NCBI GenBank assembly: GCA_018873245.2 | Contig: JAEMBT020000002.1 | Coordinates: 3,280,001 to 3,344,000, forward strand | Length of the DNA: 64,000 nt | Origin: Archegozetes longisetosus | Lineage: Eukaryota > Arthropoda > Arachnida > Sarcoptiformes > Trhypochthoniidae | Reading direction: 5' to 3' | Shown here: one piece after another, positions 50,277-63,503 of the stretch | Layout of the letters: every line of letters starts with the position of its first letter | How positions within the stretch are numbered: the stretch's first letter is position 1 | Program-made: the position numbers and the translations under genes | The notes under the pieces: model-generated | What the model was told of the DNA's origin: nothing | The model's database searches: none | The model's input: the letters and a program-made list of their open reading frames with translations, nothing else

Positions 50277-53200
50277 CTTGAAGCAAAACATTTAAAAGTT
50301 CAAAGAAAAACGATCGAAATATACTTTTCGAAATCCTTCTTGGGATATACTCGATTTGAACCCGAGAACAACATCAAATGATTTTATCATAAAAAAGAAT
50401 ATTAAAGTAATTTATGGCAAAACGAAAATAAAAGACATTTTTACTCTCTGTTTGCCCCGAATTCCAAACTTATTTTTCGGTATTTAGTAAGACAGTATGA
50501 AAGAATATCATATTCATTTTTGAAAATTCTGACATTCGAGGGGACTATGTCGAGATATCTTCGTCAACTCTTTTCTCGTAAAATTTTAATGATTCTATTT
50601 CTCATCAGAAAGTAATTTTATATTAATTCTAAATTTAATTTGAATTTATCGATAAAATTGAAAAAAATTCTCACCCATTCTCTTTACAGAGATTTTTGAA
50701 GTTTTTTCTTCAAGAATTTTGATCACGTCTCATTAGTGTCAAAACTAGAATTGATAAGAGGAATCCTATGTTTTTATGTCCTCTACTCATTGAAGAAGTT
50801 TTATAAGAATTGGTGTCCCAGTGCAGCAGTCTTCAGGCCCGCAGAACTCTTCTTTCGTTCGATAAAACAATTTTCATGCGTTTCATAAGAACTGAGTGGG
50901 AGAGAATTTAGTTTCAATATATTACCTGACGCTACGGTTATATTCTTTTGAGTGGTCTATTTCAGCAACACTTATGTTATGAAACGGAAACTATCCCACA
51001 ACTAATGTGAGTGGCCTAACTAACCTAAACTAACCTAACTTATCTACTAATGAATAAAAAGTCTACACTTCATTTGATTGAACAATATAATGAATGGATT
51101 GAACTTAGACTAGCATTAAGCTTATATGAATGCATAGTATCCATAATAGAGATGGAATCCCATAAGAATATGCATAGAAATAGAATTTACTGACTGTATC
51201 TTTTCAGCAATTCATGATTTTGGTGTTTCGTCCAAACGAAATGAACCAAATAGCAGTGAGTAGAAACTGTTAACTCAGCTCTGTATTGTTACGAAGAACT
51301 TGCTTGAACTTGCAATTTAATGTAATTTTTGACTTTTACTTTCAATTTTAATAAATAAGGTTAAACCAAGCAATTACTTCAGGCATGCTTTTCGACACTA
51401 ATACTGAGTAGAAATTAGAATTATTAAGAATACTACATCTAAAAGTAAAAATTATATTCTATTATTAAATTCATAACTTTTGACATGAATCAGATCCCCT
51501 TAGGGTCACATTAAATACTTTTCGTTCCCACATTTAACCAAAGTTACTTCGCTTTATGATAAATTTGATTCTATATCTGAAGAGTCTACATAATTCATTT
51601 TTTCATGCATTAATCATAAAGTTCTTCCTCAAGAGAATAAAATGAGTATTTTTGAGAGCTTATTCATTGCATTTTTAGTACTTTTAGAGCAGGAATTTTC
51701 AGATTCATTGAATCAAATTTTATAGAAACTATTTTAAGAAGAAATTTTAATCTTAGATAAGTTTAATCTTAAGTTTTAAAAACCTCAAAATGAGTTTTTC
51801 AACTGCTTTTCTTTCGATTGAAATTCTGTTAAAATCGTTAAAATAATTGTGATTTCTCAAAAAGATTCTCAAACGGTTTTAACTAGTTGATGAAAGCTAG
51901 AAAGCTACTGATTTATCTGATAATATAACTAAGTAAACTATTGTCATGGGAGATACCATACAAACTAATACAAGATATTCTTTAAGTTAATTCTTTTCCA
52001 TTTAGTTTCTGATGGAAATCTCATCTGAATTCTAGGTAGAAAATTGAATTAAGTCTTAATTCTTAAGAAAATATTTATAATTAGTAATGGAAATGAAAGC
52101 ATCCTAAGGCTCAAAGATATTTACTTGAAGCTGGTGCTTCAACTTTTTTGATTTCCTTTTTGAATAATTTGTTCGTTTACTTTTGAAGTGAAAGTTGTTC
52201 CTCTATATTGATATAGTGTTTCTGAATCTTGTATCCAATATCAGCAAACAATAAGATCGATTGTCTCCATAAAGGATGACATTTTTATGCTACTGTACAG
52301 AAGAAAAATTATTTATTGGGTATTCCAAATGTATTACATCTTCTATTTTCCCATCTGTAAACTGATCCAAAATCCTATTCTGTGTTACGCAGATGATTTG
52401 TGAATATTCATAGCCCTTCGAAGTATCTTCGATTGGAAGCTGTACTGAGGTTTTCCTTAGGACAACAGATTTTGAGCTGAGGCTTAAGTGCGATCTCGAC
52501 ACAAATAGACTCATGTATAACATTAGTAAGGAGAAACTTTGACCAAATTGAATAATAAGCCGGTACTTGTTTACCTGGCTATTTGTTGTCCAGATAAGTT
52601 ACTTTGAATTTTTAGTTTTACGACACGAATCACAAGAATTTTGAAGAATCGGTTGGTTTTGTCAGATACTTATTAGCCTAAGAGTTCGCTCATTCAAAAA
52701 AGGTTTGTAGAAAATTAAATTAATGCTTATGTTATTCAGATCGAGATAAGTTAATTTGGTGACATAAAGTTGATGATACTGGAAAACTGATAGAAGATAG
52801 CATGAAGGCTTCGAGAACAAAGTCAATAAAACTTTAATGATATTACTGGTAGATGAGTTTTAAGTAATTAAAAAGTTGAGTCTAGAACACACAAGTGGCT
52901 AAAGATAAAGAGTAATGAAAACAATCTTTGCCTCAATTTGTTTCAGAAAATGCGTTCAAAAATCGATAAATGGAATAGTTTCAAAATAGCTAAAGGTTAA
53001 ACGCTCAACGCCTGCGTTATATCGAAATTGTCAGGGATTTCTAGGTATCGAAAATTGAGTTTAAATTTTAAATTCTTTTGGAGGATAACGAAGAAGTTAC
53101 TTAATAACTTTATTATATTATGATTACAAGAGAACACTTTTAGCGGTATAGATATTATAGTTACAGAACAATTCATGAATTATTCAAATGCCTTCAAAAA

Positions 53201-55361
53201 TATTCAAACAAAAGGAATGAAAAACATTTATTATCACAATTTTTTAAGCAAAATTTTTGATTTTTCATGAGATATATTGCTTGAATTAATTTCCTACTTT
53301 TCGGAATTTTCTTATATCTATTATACTTGCACATTACTACTTATTCTCAAGTTTAATCTCTTCATTTTATGTCTGTTATTGGTTCTAGAGCACAACTTTC
53401 TTCTAGTGCTTACACGATATGACATAATGAAACTCAGTCTCTTAATGATTATTCAAATATAATAGTTCAGAAATTATATGATTGGTTTTATCATTCGAAA
53501 TGAGAAGTTCATTGCTAAGAATCTGCTCAATCATGCTGTGAATGATGGTTACATATCGTGTTCATCTTGTATGCTTATTATGTTGTTGGATAACTTACTT
53601 TCAAAACTTATTCAATGAGATAATACTGCTCAAACAATTATAGTAATACACAATAGTTTAATGAAATCTAAAGGCTCATTTTCACAGTTGAGTGTTCCAT
53701 GCATTAATTCATTCAATTCATTAAAAGCTCTGCTTGAGTAAATACTTTTCTATTCTTATTAATTTTTGTCATGTTTGCCAAATCTAAGTCAGCTCGGATT
53801 CAAATGTTTCAAAACAAAAAATCGATTTTTGAGCTAGTTTTTGCGAATTTTTTTCAAACAAATAAAGTCATATCGGCTTTCAAGTAATACCTTTTCAACC
53901 AAGAGATTTGTAAAGCTTTTTACACAATAATATTGCTTCGTATTTGCTATGATTTCCTTTTGATTTCAAGACCAAAACAAACTTTATTTATTCTATCCTA
54001 TATTTCTATTTCTGGCGATGATTTCATATTATTGTTATTTTAGCAAAATTTCAGTTGTTAACTCATAGAGTTATCCTAAAAAGTTTAAATCGAAATTTCT
54101 GATGAACATATTTGTGCGAAAATAATATGAATAAAAAATTGACATCATCTGAATTGACACAATCCTATATAAAAGAATAAATATTCAATTTATATTCTAT
54201 TTGACACTTTGAGCACAGAATTCTCGATTAACGTGCAACAAATGATTAGAGATGTAAGCGTGCTCATCACGCATTTCTTCACTCCAAAATTAACTTTTGA
54301 TATTGCATACGTCTCATTTGTAATCGATATTTCTATTTGTTTATATAGCTTCTCATCTCAACTCAGTATTGTTATGAATCGCGCTCACTTCTAAGTCATT
54401 TATGCTGTTCTTTCACAAGAGCACATTGTTTTCAATCAATCTGATTTACAATAATAAAGTTTGCATAACTGGAAAAATAGCTCGAGATTATGCTTAAATT
54501 ATTATTAAATTATGTCTTTGATTGTACTTTTGCCTTTAATTTGCTTTTGAAAGCCTAAAGTGTCTCAGTTTAGTCACTAAATCAACTTTGACTTAAAGAT
54601 TCTTTAAAGCAAATTGATCAATAAAAGTAAACTTATCTATAATTCATTTGACTGATGAAAAGTTATACGGTTACAAAATTCTACATTTGGAGTAATTTAG
54701 ATAAAAGAAGATGATTGCTGATCACATCCTGTAAAAGAAGTAGTGATATTTTTTACATCTAGTGTGTATCTAGCATCAGACCAATGCTAAAACAGAATGA
54801 GATCGAGCAATATATGCCCATTCAGGCAGATGTTGTCATGACAATCGAATGCTGAGAGTGTCTCTTAGCTAATAGAAAGAATAGGAAGACAAAATATGAT
54901 GCTATCACATGAAAGCCGACTCTTACCTATTCTGGCTGTCTATCTCAAGTTCTCAGTATGCTAAGTGAAAGCAAATAGTTTTTACTACAAGAATTAGAGC
55001 CTCTTGTGTTATAAATGATGATGTGCTGAACAACTGTTGACGCTTTTTAATACTGCGGAAAATCGATTCTTAAATACAAGTCTGAATTATATGATATGTG
55101 TTCCAAGTTTTACATCACAGAGAATTAAGCTTTTTCGCTGTTTTTTCCACTTTATACTTGTCGGCAATGTTTGTTAAGGATTAATTTTTAGTTTTTACCT
55201 TCATCTTAAATCATAACACAGTTTGTCTAAACCTCTGCAAGTTAATATAAGTTTTGGAAAATATGATTATCCAAATAAGTCTATGTGAATAATTCATTAA
55301 AAAACTTTATGCTGTTCGAGATTTTTGAAATATATTTTCATCATATTATCCATGACTATCA
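50277..55361. other. Mostly non-coding A+T-rich DNA; one weak exon candidate
   Basis: A minus-strand open frame at 52505-52293 has protein-like composition (TSKGYEYSQIICV, DQFTDGKIEDVIHLEY) and a possible GTACAG donor, but no clear acceptor. Another open minus-strand stretch at about 50560-50440 is similar. Neither is firm. At 51010-51046 there is a short degenerate TAACCTAAC run. Confidence 0.3.
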
Positions 55362-55369
55362 TATAAAAA
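55362..55369 (+). promoter_or_regulatory. TATA box of the two-TM gene
   Basis: TATAAAAA, 64-71 bp upstream of the ATG at 55433, so the start of transcription would be near 55392. Confidence 0.55.
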
Positions 55370-55432
55370 GTATTCAAAACAGAATAAATCGGATTTTTAA
55401 AAAAAGCCAAACGACCCTCAGAATAAGTGAAT

Positions 55433-55855
55433 ATGACATCAATGGTAACAACATCAAACTGTAATCAAATGCAATCAAGTTGTCCGCCGCCTGAAATTCG
55501 CATCGAATTAGCGGACAGTCTGGCCTCGAGTCCATTTATCGATAGATTTTTCAATTCGGCTGTAATAATATTATCAATGTTACTACTGAGTGGAGGAATT
55601 TGGGTTCTGTCAAAAGTAGTACCAGAGACTGAATTTTTATTTTTGGAAGAGATAGCTTTAGCAGTGTTCACAGTAACACTGATTGCGTTTGCAGTTCTTG
55701 GTCTGACTGCTATGTGTGTTGTTTGTGGCAGTAATGACGATTTGGATAGTAGTAGCAGTATTAGGAGGAAAGATAATGAAATGATAACCAGATCTGTCTC
55801 TCAAGAAGTCGAACACAGTTGTGATACTGTCTGCGAAAACAGTTCCGCCGTTTAG
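55433..55855 (+). CDS. Single-exon two-transmembrane protein, unknown
   Basis: 140 residues from the ATG at 55433 (an in-frame TAA lies just upstream) to the TAG at 55853-55855. It is the only well-supported plus-strand host gene in the window. The N-terminal 35 residues are polar with CPPPEIRIELADSL. Two hydrophobic helices follow (about residues 39-60, SAVIILSMLLLSGGIWVL, and 74-98, IALAVFTVTLIAFAVLGL), linked by a short acidic loop VPETEFLFLEE. The C-terminal 40 residues are Ser- and acid-rich. The topology predicts a membrane hairpin with both termini cytosolic. I cannot name the family. A TATA box and AATAAA frame it, so the transcript of about 550 nt is probably complete. Confidence 0.72.
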   Translation: MTSMVTTSNCNQMQSSCPPPEIRIELADSLASSPFIDRFFNSAVIILSMLLLSGGIWVLSKVVPETEFLFLEEIALAVFTVTLIAFAVLGLTAMCVVCGSNDDLDSSSSIRRKDNEMITRSVSQEVEHSCDTVCENSSAV

Positions 55856-55915
55856 TTTACATGTCATTATTATTTTGCCAGTCATTTAATTTGTATTTAA
55901 TAATGTTTGGTGAAT

Positions 55916-55921
55916 AATAAA
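55916..55921 (+). terminator. Polyadenylation signal of the two-TM gene
   Basis: AATAAA, 61 nt after the stop codon. Confidence 0.6.
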
Positions 55922-56868
55922 GTTTTGATTGTATTTTTGAAAATAGTTTCTATGCTTTACTTAAAACAATGAAGTTTTATTTGATTTCTCAAATTGTCTG
56001 AACTTTGCAAGTGGTATCCGTACGCTTAAACTAACATCTTCCACAGTAAAGGTATTCAACACAACACAAAGTCGATTCTGAAATTTAATTGGAGTTTAGC
56101 TAAATCAAAGTTTATCAAGTTAGTTTTAATTAGCGCTAAAATTTGATGAGGGATTTTTTTACTTAATAATTGAAAGTGTTTAAGAATAGAAAACTTTTAG
56201 GCTTTATTTTATTATAATTTTGTTAGAGACATGAGTTAATTCAACAAAAATAGGAAAATTTATATTACATAGATTTAATCTGCTTTATAATCCTGAGTGT
56301 GTGTACTTATGTGTTATGGTATTGACACTATTTGATTTTTTCAAACTCTTGTAAACATCTCTTGGATCGATATCCAGTACACATGAGCTTGTGCTATATT
56401 GAAAATTCTAATTCAAACTGTATAGATTTTGCTGATTTTTTGATTGTTTAGAAAGAGTATAACATTGAAATGCAGGCATCAGTGTTTGTTCGCAAAAATA
56501 TACAAATATTTTCATAATGAACTTGGTATAGACTTTATAGAAAGAGCGTGAAAGAAGTCTTGATTACTAAGTCGAAGTTCTAAACAAAGAAGGATAGAGA
56601 AATCTGGCACTCAATAAGGTTTTGAAAAGAATGTCTAGGAGCATTCAGTTTTATATTTATAAAATTCTTTTATTCTCTTATATAAAGCAAAGTACAGGCA
56701 TCAGAACAAAACAGTTACGATGAGAAAAATAAATTTTAAGAGTAATAATAAAAAGAATTGCACGAAATCAATTAAATGTAGGAATTCTTTAACTTTTTCA
56801 GCTTCAAACTTCAATCTCTCGGAATGGCGAGGAATCTTATGGAAAAATTTGATTATTCTGTTCAATAG
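55922..56868. other. Intergenic A+T-rich DNA
   Basis: Nothing recognised. Confidence 0.4.
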
Positions 56869-56875
56869 CTGGTAT

Positions 56876-57401
56876 AAATATTAGATGGAATCAGTGAAAA
56901 CGGGAATTTCATGTCTTCAAAACTATATTTAATAGAGAAATAATAATTATATATCTAATGAATATATTCGCCTCCCGTCTGGTTGACAAAGGCCCAACGA
57001 GGTCAGAGGTTACACTTACCAGTATCACTAATTTGTAAATTGACTTCTTTCTTATAACTTGTTCGAAAGTAGCATCAAACTAAAATTAATTTGCAAATTT
57101 TTAAAAATTTGATCTGACTTGTTTATTTTGACTTGCAAAATAAACAATTTGCAAGAATAAAGAGACAAAAAACTAAAAGTTATGAAAATGAAGTTCAACT
57201 TCATACTGTGTATGAAAAAGTTTTAAGTGGCAAATCAGCCTAAACAATAGCGCCATTGGTAAGTGTAACCTCTGACCTCGCTGGGCCTTTGTCAACCAGA
57301 CGGGAGACGAATATATTCATTAGATATGTAATTATTATTTTGCCATTAAATATTCTTTTGAAGATATGAAATTCCGGTTTTCACTGATTCCATCTAATAT
57401 A
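56876..57401. mobile_element. Inverted-repeat element F with G+C-rich inner arm ends
   Basis: The left arm (56878-57021) and right arm (57257-57400) are inverted copies at high identity. Outer ends read ATATTAGATGGAATCAGTG and its complement; inner ends read CGTCTGGTTGACAAAGGCC, then GAGGTCAGAGGTTACACTTACC. The loop is about 235 bp and also carries weak inverted similarity. No coding frame. It looks like a non-autonomous DNA transposon; a target duplication could not be defined. Confidence 0.8.
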
Positions 57402-59632
57402 ATCAAACACGACCTGGCCTAATATGATAGTTAAATAATTTAATATTTGAAAGATTATTTGAAAAATACTTTTATCGCAAAACGCAACATTCATTTGAGT
57501 CAACATGAGGTTAGAAGAGTTAGCTCAAATTCATCATCTCAAAAACATGATGTCGAATTAGAGTTACAGACTTCCAAGCATCATCTGCTACAATATTTTT
57601 CTGTCTTAGCTTGTCAGTTAAGCTTTAAGTATCAAATAAGGTTGTCTTTATGTTATTATTGATCTGTTTTCTATTAAACCAAAACTATAATTAGGTTTTC
57701 AAAAATCACTTCTATTCAGAATTTCTATTGCTAGTGCTATTCATAATATTTTTAGAAAAGTTCAATCCATGGACTAATTTATGGTGAATATGATTAGTAT
57801 TAAACCTGCTTTACATGAGTAATTTTGTTTACTTATGCTTAAATCAATTATTCATTATGTTTGATTAAACTGACTTAGTTTTATGAATATTAAGTCCGCA
57901 TTAATTAATGTTTAACTGTTACCGAAAAAGTTGTGGCCCGCGTGCCACTCATAGCATATTGTATTTAATATTAAATATATTGTATTTAATCTTTATAAAA
58001 TTTGGAACTTGGTAAACATTTTAACAGACAAGGAACAGATTTTCATGACATCCAAATGACACAAATTGGTTTCACAGAATAACAACTATTTATGTTGTAT
58101 TGAAACAAAATCGAGACTCTAAGAACAGAATTAGATAAAAATAATGGAGATATTATTGAAGTGCCTAAAACCGAACTATATAAATGGAATCTAAAGCTTT
58201 TTCCAGAATAAATCCTTCAAAATAGATTTTGTCTTACATCGCTGCATAGTATGTCTCATAAAAATGTTTTTGTTTTGAAGCATTTTATCGTAATTTTGAA
58301 GTAGGAACTAGCTCAAAAGCAGAATACTTTCCTTTACGTATAAACTGTAAACCTTGCATAATCTTCTCATTAACCATTTACTGCAAATTTAGAATGTAAT
58401 TGAAAACCCCATTTTGTCCCTAAAGCTTAGACTAATTAAATAAGTAGCAAAAAAGTCATTTTAATTAGATTTTATACAATATAAACTTATCAACACATGT
58501 GAACTAAACTCGAAAAGTTTAGAATATTTGACTCTTTATTCAATTAGTACTTTTTTAATTCTCTGTCATTTGATTTATTAATTTAATTATTAGTCTATTG
58601 AAAGTTAAAGTCTGCTAAAAATAATTCAAATCCGAAATTAAAAATACTTAAGAATTAAATAGGCACTGATTTCACTCTATCTCTTAATCCAATGATGGAA
58701 TAATCATCTGAATATAATCTCAAATTTCATTTTATTAAATAGAAAAATAATTAAACCAACCGGTCTTAAATCTAGCTGTAGCTGATGATTTAGAAATGCA
58801 GTTTTAATGATGGAATGATTTTTCAAAGCTTCGTTAGAGAAATTATTTTTATTTATGACTCATATTCTATGAAAGCTGCAATATAAAAAAGTTTTGTTGT
58901 ATCAATTCTGTAAATTCCTCATTAAATTGAATTTTGAGATGACTGGATCGAAATTCAAAATCAGAGACCTCATTATAGAAATTGATTCAAAGTTTCGTGA
59001 CATTTAAAAATTCATGGTTTGTATAAAGATAACTTCAACATCTCTAGAATGAAGAATGAAAAATATATCTCTTAAGTTAATGTACCGTTAAATGTATTTC
59101 TAAAAAGTCGTAACATAAGTTCCCAAGCAGACTTTCATATTAAGCCTCTTTTATAAAAAGTTTAATTACATATTGAGCGAACAAAATGTATGTTCCTTAA
59201 AATAACAAAATGGGTATTCGATGTCGAAACTGCTTCTAAAATAAAAGAATCGCTTCTTTTTCAATCATCTTTTTAAGCATATATTCACATCATTCAATGC
59301 AAACCTTAATCACAAACCTATTGTATAGTTATTGTAATTGCAGTCATTGTATTCGTCATTGTATTACGTGAAGGCTAGCACTAACTAACATTCAATAGTT
59401 ATTCATATAATATTAAGAGACAATAGTGAGTAATTTAGAATATTCTCCGCTCTAATAATGAAGATTTTGCTCTTTTGCATAATAGGAATACAATTGATAA
59501 GTAAGGTTACTAGTGACCTGGAGCTGCATTCTGGCAACTTTGCAAAAATAGAATTTTTGAAAAAGTGTACAATGCAATTTTTTCTGTAACATAAAAAATC
59601 AAAGGAGAACCAAAGATTGTTGTTTGAGATCT
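57402..59632. other. Intergenic A+T-rich DNA
   Basis: A 71-codon plus-strand open frame at 57447-57662 right beside element F has no start or splice support. A direct repeat ATATTGTATTTAAT occurs twice at about 57957-57989. Nothing else is supported. Confidence 0.35.
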
Positions 59633-61526
59633 TCAAATTTTGGCAAAAGCAGAAGGAACAAACACTACATTCTTGAAAAGTTGCTCGATTTCAGGTCTGT
59701 CCTGTTCATTCTGGAACATTTGATCGACCTGAAAATTACACGTGTCTTAAAAGTAAACAAGAATAAAAATATATTTGTCTTCTTTCAAACAGCTTCATAA
59801 AACTACACTTTAAGTGCACTTTTTCTCTTGAGATGATCTATTTTTTATTGTGACTTGTAATACATATTTCATTAATGAAACACAGATAAAGATCGTTTAA
59901 AAGATAAACAAAATAATTTTGTAAGGGATCTATTAATGGAAAAAGTTTTACGAATCATAATCTCTAAACTATACTAGTAGTAGGTATTCGCTCATGAATT
60001 TCAAAATACTAAATTATTCAAAAGGCACAACAACTTGTTGAATAACTTTCATTTTCTACTCAAATTAATAATGTATAACATGATAAAAAAATTCTTTTTG
60101 AAGTAGAATTGTATTATCTTTTAGTTCTGTCAGTAGATCAAAGTAATAAAAATTTTAAACCGAAGTTCTCGACGATTGAATTGAAATTTAATTTGAATAA
60201 GATTTCTAGTTATTATTTGGAATTTATGGTATATTCAATGATTTACATAAATATTTCATTATTTAAAAAATTTAGTAATTTTCAAAACTGAATGAACAAA
60301 GTCTGTGATAAATGTTTACAAGTAAGTCAACACTTAGATCATAAATAATTACTGACATTTAATTAATAATCTTTTATAAAACCCTTTTTAGCATTGAGAA
60401 TGATTAATGAATTGTAAAGTGAATGCAGAAAGAATTCATAGCTGCGTTCAAATAAAGTCTAGTTGAGCGTTTTACAAGAATTTCATTTGTGGGGCTTATG
60501 ATTGACTGATTTTAAGCAGAGTTTTCCATTTACTCAATAATTACCATGTTAAGCTTTTATTCTGCCTTCTAGACTGAAATGCCGAATAATGATTAGACGA
60601 TAACTATAACACTTAAAGTAGACGTGTTCCACAATTTTGATTTGATAATAGGATTATTGATGGTGATTCTTGAATTACTGAACCATTTAATTTAACACAA
60701 TATTTGATGAATTATTCTTCCGAATAAGTTGTTTGAAGAAGGTTTTGCTTATCATTCTTCTAACACATAACCATAACTTTGCTTGCACTCGCGTCCAGGC
60801 TCATTTGCAAACTATATATTTTCGACGATTTTACAGGAATGTTATAGATGTCTATGATTAAAAAATATTCATATATTAGTAACTCTATATTTTTTGTAAT
60901 GTTTATTCAACTTTGTGTAAATATTATGTGTAAGCATGTGTAATCCCGATGAAAATAACTTATATAATGCCCAAATCAAGTCAATAGTACTTTTCTGTTC
61001 AAGAAATTATTTATGGTCTGTAGAAATTGGAAGATTATTTGAATTTTAGATGAAAATAATAGATAAATAGTTGCATAATAGAAGTAGAGGTAAATGTGAA
61101 AGTTATTCTTCATATCTCTGAAAATAATTCGGATATTAATCATGCCATAGGTGTTGAAAATGCAAGCTTGAATCGTATTTACATTAAGAAAAGTATAAAC
61201 ATTACTTGATTTCATGCTTGTAGGTGACAAATATTTACTTTGGATTATGTTTTAAATTCTATCTACTCTTCATTAAAGACATAAACATTGTTAGATAAAC
61301 AACGAACTCATTGTCGAATCTGAAAAAACATGTTGATACATTTTGACTTATGAAGTATTTTCTAAACGATAAATAATAACCTGCTATTCACAGCTTACAG
61401 CTTAAAATGCTTTTAGTGATTAAATGGCAAAATTCGTTTTCCGGAATGCTATTCGATAAAATGATTCCATTTGTCAGCTCAGGGTTTAAATGACTTGAAC
61501 ACATATTTAGAATAACATTTTCTGAG
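59633..61526 (-). CDS. 3' part of an unidentified multi-exon gene (three exons seen)
   Basis: Exons 61526..61399, 60851..60772 and 59728..59633. Splice sites are TTTTCAG/C and T/GTAAGC, then TTTAATCATAG and ATG/GTTATG, then TGTAATTTTCAG. The junction phases agree (1, then 0) and give an uninterrupted 100-residue C-terminal part. Segments include HLNPELTNGIILSNSIPENE, IYNIPVKSSKIYSLQMSLDA and a charged MFQNEQDRPEIEQLFKN. It ends in FVPSAFAKI and a TGA at 59635-59633. I do not recognise the family. The upstream exons lie to the right and may extend beyond the window, past the hAT insertion. No AATAAA is close to the stop. Confidence 0.55.
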
Positions 61527-62219
61527 CTGAAAATTCTTCTAAAAGCAAATCAAATTTTCCTCACAAATAAATGATTTCTAGAAAATTGATGCTATGCAAT
61601 GAATAAGCCTTAAAATAGTATCACAGAAATAATATCGTCACCCGAATATAGCCCACAAAATAATTTAAATGCAATGGCAAACACCATCCATGGGAGATAT
61701 AAGTGACTAACAAAAATATAAAAATATATACTATCATTAGAGCTGGAAGAATTACGGTAAGAGCATAAAAATAGCATGATTATGCTACATTTTTCATCTA
61801 ATTGTCTATGATAGCTTTCCATTTTCGGATAGGGATTTCACAAAGCATAAAATCTCCAAATTTAGAAGCATGATTCTTCAGCTCTAACTATCGTATAGAA
61901 CAAATAGAATCTTTATGGATAAGCTCACCATTAGTTCTTATGAGCTTTAATTAGACTTTCAAAACTGAGTCATCAAAATAAAAAGAAAGACTTTCGCAAC
62001 CCTGTTGCAAAGGGCTCTAGGAATAATTTTTCAATTATTATATTTCCTTGAATGTAAAACTTGTATAAAGAATTTTTGTACACTAAGTTAAAATTAAATT
62101 TTTAAAGAGACTTAAGGATAAAATGCGAAACTTTAGCTATGCATAAATATTTTTAAAAATAAACATATTGCTTAAGTTCAAAAAGCAAAATTTTTTGAAC
62201 CTTTCTCCATGCGCTCGAG
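61527..62219. other. Probable intron or upstream region of the 61526 gene
   Basis: A+T-rich. Open minus-strand frames at 61822-61610 and about 61890-61800 look partly protein-like but lack consistent donor sites, so no exon is called. Confidence 0.3.
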
Positions 62220-62662
62220 ATTATGATTAGGGATGCCAACATCTATCAGCCTAAAGGATGGAGAAAAATATCAAAGGGGCCCTTATATACAGAGTCTTTA
62301 TTTGAGTACATAATTATACAATTAACATCATATTTCAATCAAGAATTTTAAAACCATACTTCTTTCCTGATTTAGCTGCTTTTATTAAATCGCGTCCTTT
62401 TGATATGTGGTGATAAAACTCTGTACAACTCGTAAAATAATCAAATTTCATGCACAATTAAGCTTTGACTTGAGATACAGTTAGACGATTTCCTTCATCT
62501 GTCCATAAATTTTTCATTACGCTAAATATCTGTTCGACAAGATCATTTCCAATTGATTCACAATGAAATAAGATGTGAACTAAACTAAATGAGCGCGAAT
62601 CAATAATAGCTTAATATCTATTAGAACAAGATACCAATCTCAATGAGCTTGTATTGATTTAT

Positions 62663-62747
62663 TGTAAACTCGTGGCGGTATTAACTTGCCTATTATGTTA
62701 TATAAATGAAGCTTTAATAGACAAATTTATATCGCCACGAGTTTACA
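62663..62747. repeat. Hairpin inside the hAT copy
   Basis: A perfect 15-bp inverted match, TGTAAACTCGTGGCG (62663-62677) against 62733-62747, with weaker pairing further in. It may be a tiny MITE or a structured part of the element. Confidence 0.6.
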
Positions 62748-62802
62748 GGTGTTAGAGCTAAGTACTTAGAGGATTAAAATAGTATTAAGTACAAGTTTAG
62801 TT

Positions 62803-63503
62803 GGCTCTCTTTGTTTGATCAAAATTCATTTGATCAAAATTCACTTAATCAAAATACATTTGATCAAAAACCCTGTTTAACTACCCCGAGAGTGAATTGA
62901 GCCCTGTATTCAATAATGAATTACTCTGATTTGAAATACCCATTTTATGACATTTTCTAGGAGTTACTCAAATAAAATTAGTATGATATACTTGCAATTT
63001 TTATTTTTACATCTGTAATAATCTTTATCTTTATATGAACTATACTTTTGGTAAATATAATTGTCAACAACTGCTGAATCAATTGATTTAGTAGACTTGA
63101 TAAAATAAAGCGAAGCATTCATTATAATTGAGAAAAATCACCAATTTATCAATGAAGTTATTTGACAGAAAATTAATATGAATGAAAGTTATATGAGGTT
63201 TTATTGTTTGAATACTAGTTATTTAAAAAATAATCCGTGAAAGTCACGTAGTCTCTATTCCTTAGGGACAGCTCTGGTATTTAATCTAAGATTTCTTTAA
63301 TCTCTGAAACATAACATGTTATTTCGTGATTATTCATTAATCTCACAAATTTAATCTGAATCCAGTTGAGAGTTTAGTTTATTTTTGAGTTTGAAAACGG
63401 GATAAATTTTTTGAGAATAAACAATTTAGGGGATTGGAAACAGAGTTTAATTTTGATCAAATGAATTTTGATCATATGAATTTTGATCAAACGAAGTGCT
63501 CCC
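62803..63503. mobile_element. Foldback element C with tandem-repeat tips, 8-bp duplication
   Basis: Flanked by GTTTAGTT at 62795-62802 and 63504-63511. The left tip (62813-62868) is four units of TTTGATCAAAATTCA with small changes; the right tip (63448-63491) is three units in reverse orientation. Inverted similarity continues inward (AAACCCTGTTTAACTACCCC against AAACTCTGTTTCCAATCCCC). No coding frame. It has the same layout as elements A and B and sits inside the hAT copy, so it is the younger insertion. Confidence 0.82.

Noticed and set aside
50340..50412. tRNA-like T-arm (complement of TCGATTTGAACCCGAG)
   Set aside because: The stem has a mismatch next to the loop and no acceptor stem or anticodon arm can be folded upstream.
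55465..55885. Two minus-strand open frames opposite the two-TM gene
   Set aside because: Shadow frames of the plus-strand gene; the plus frame has the TATA box, AATAAA and membrane topology.
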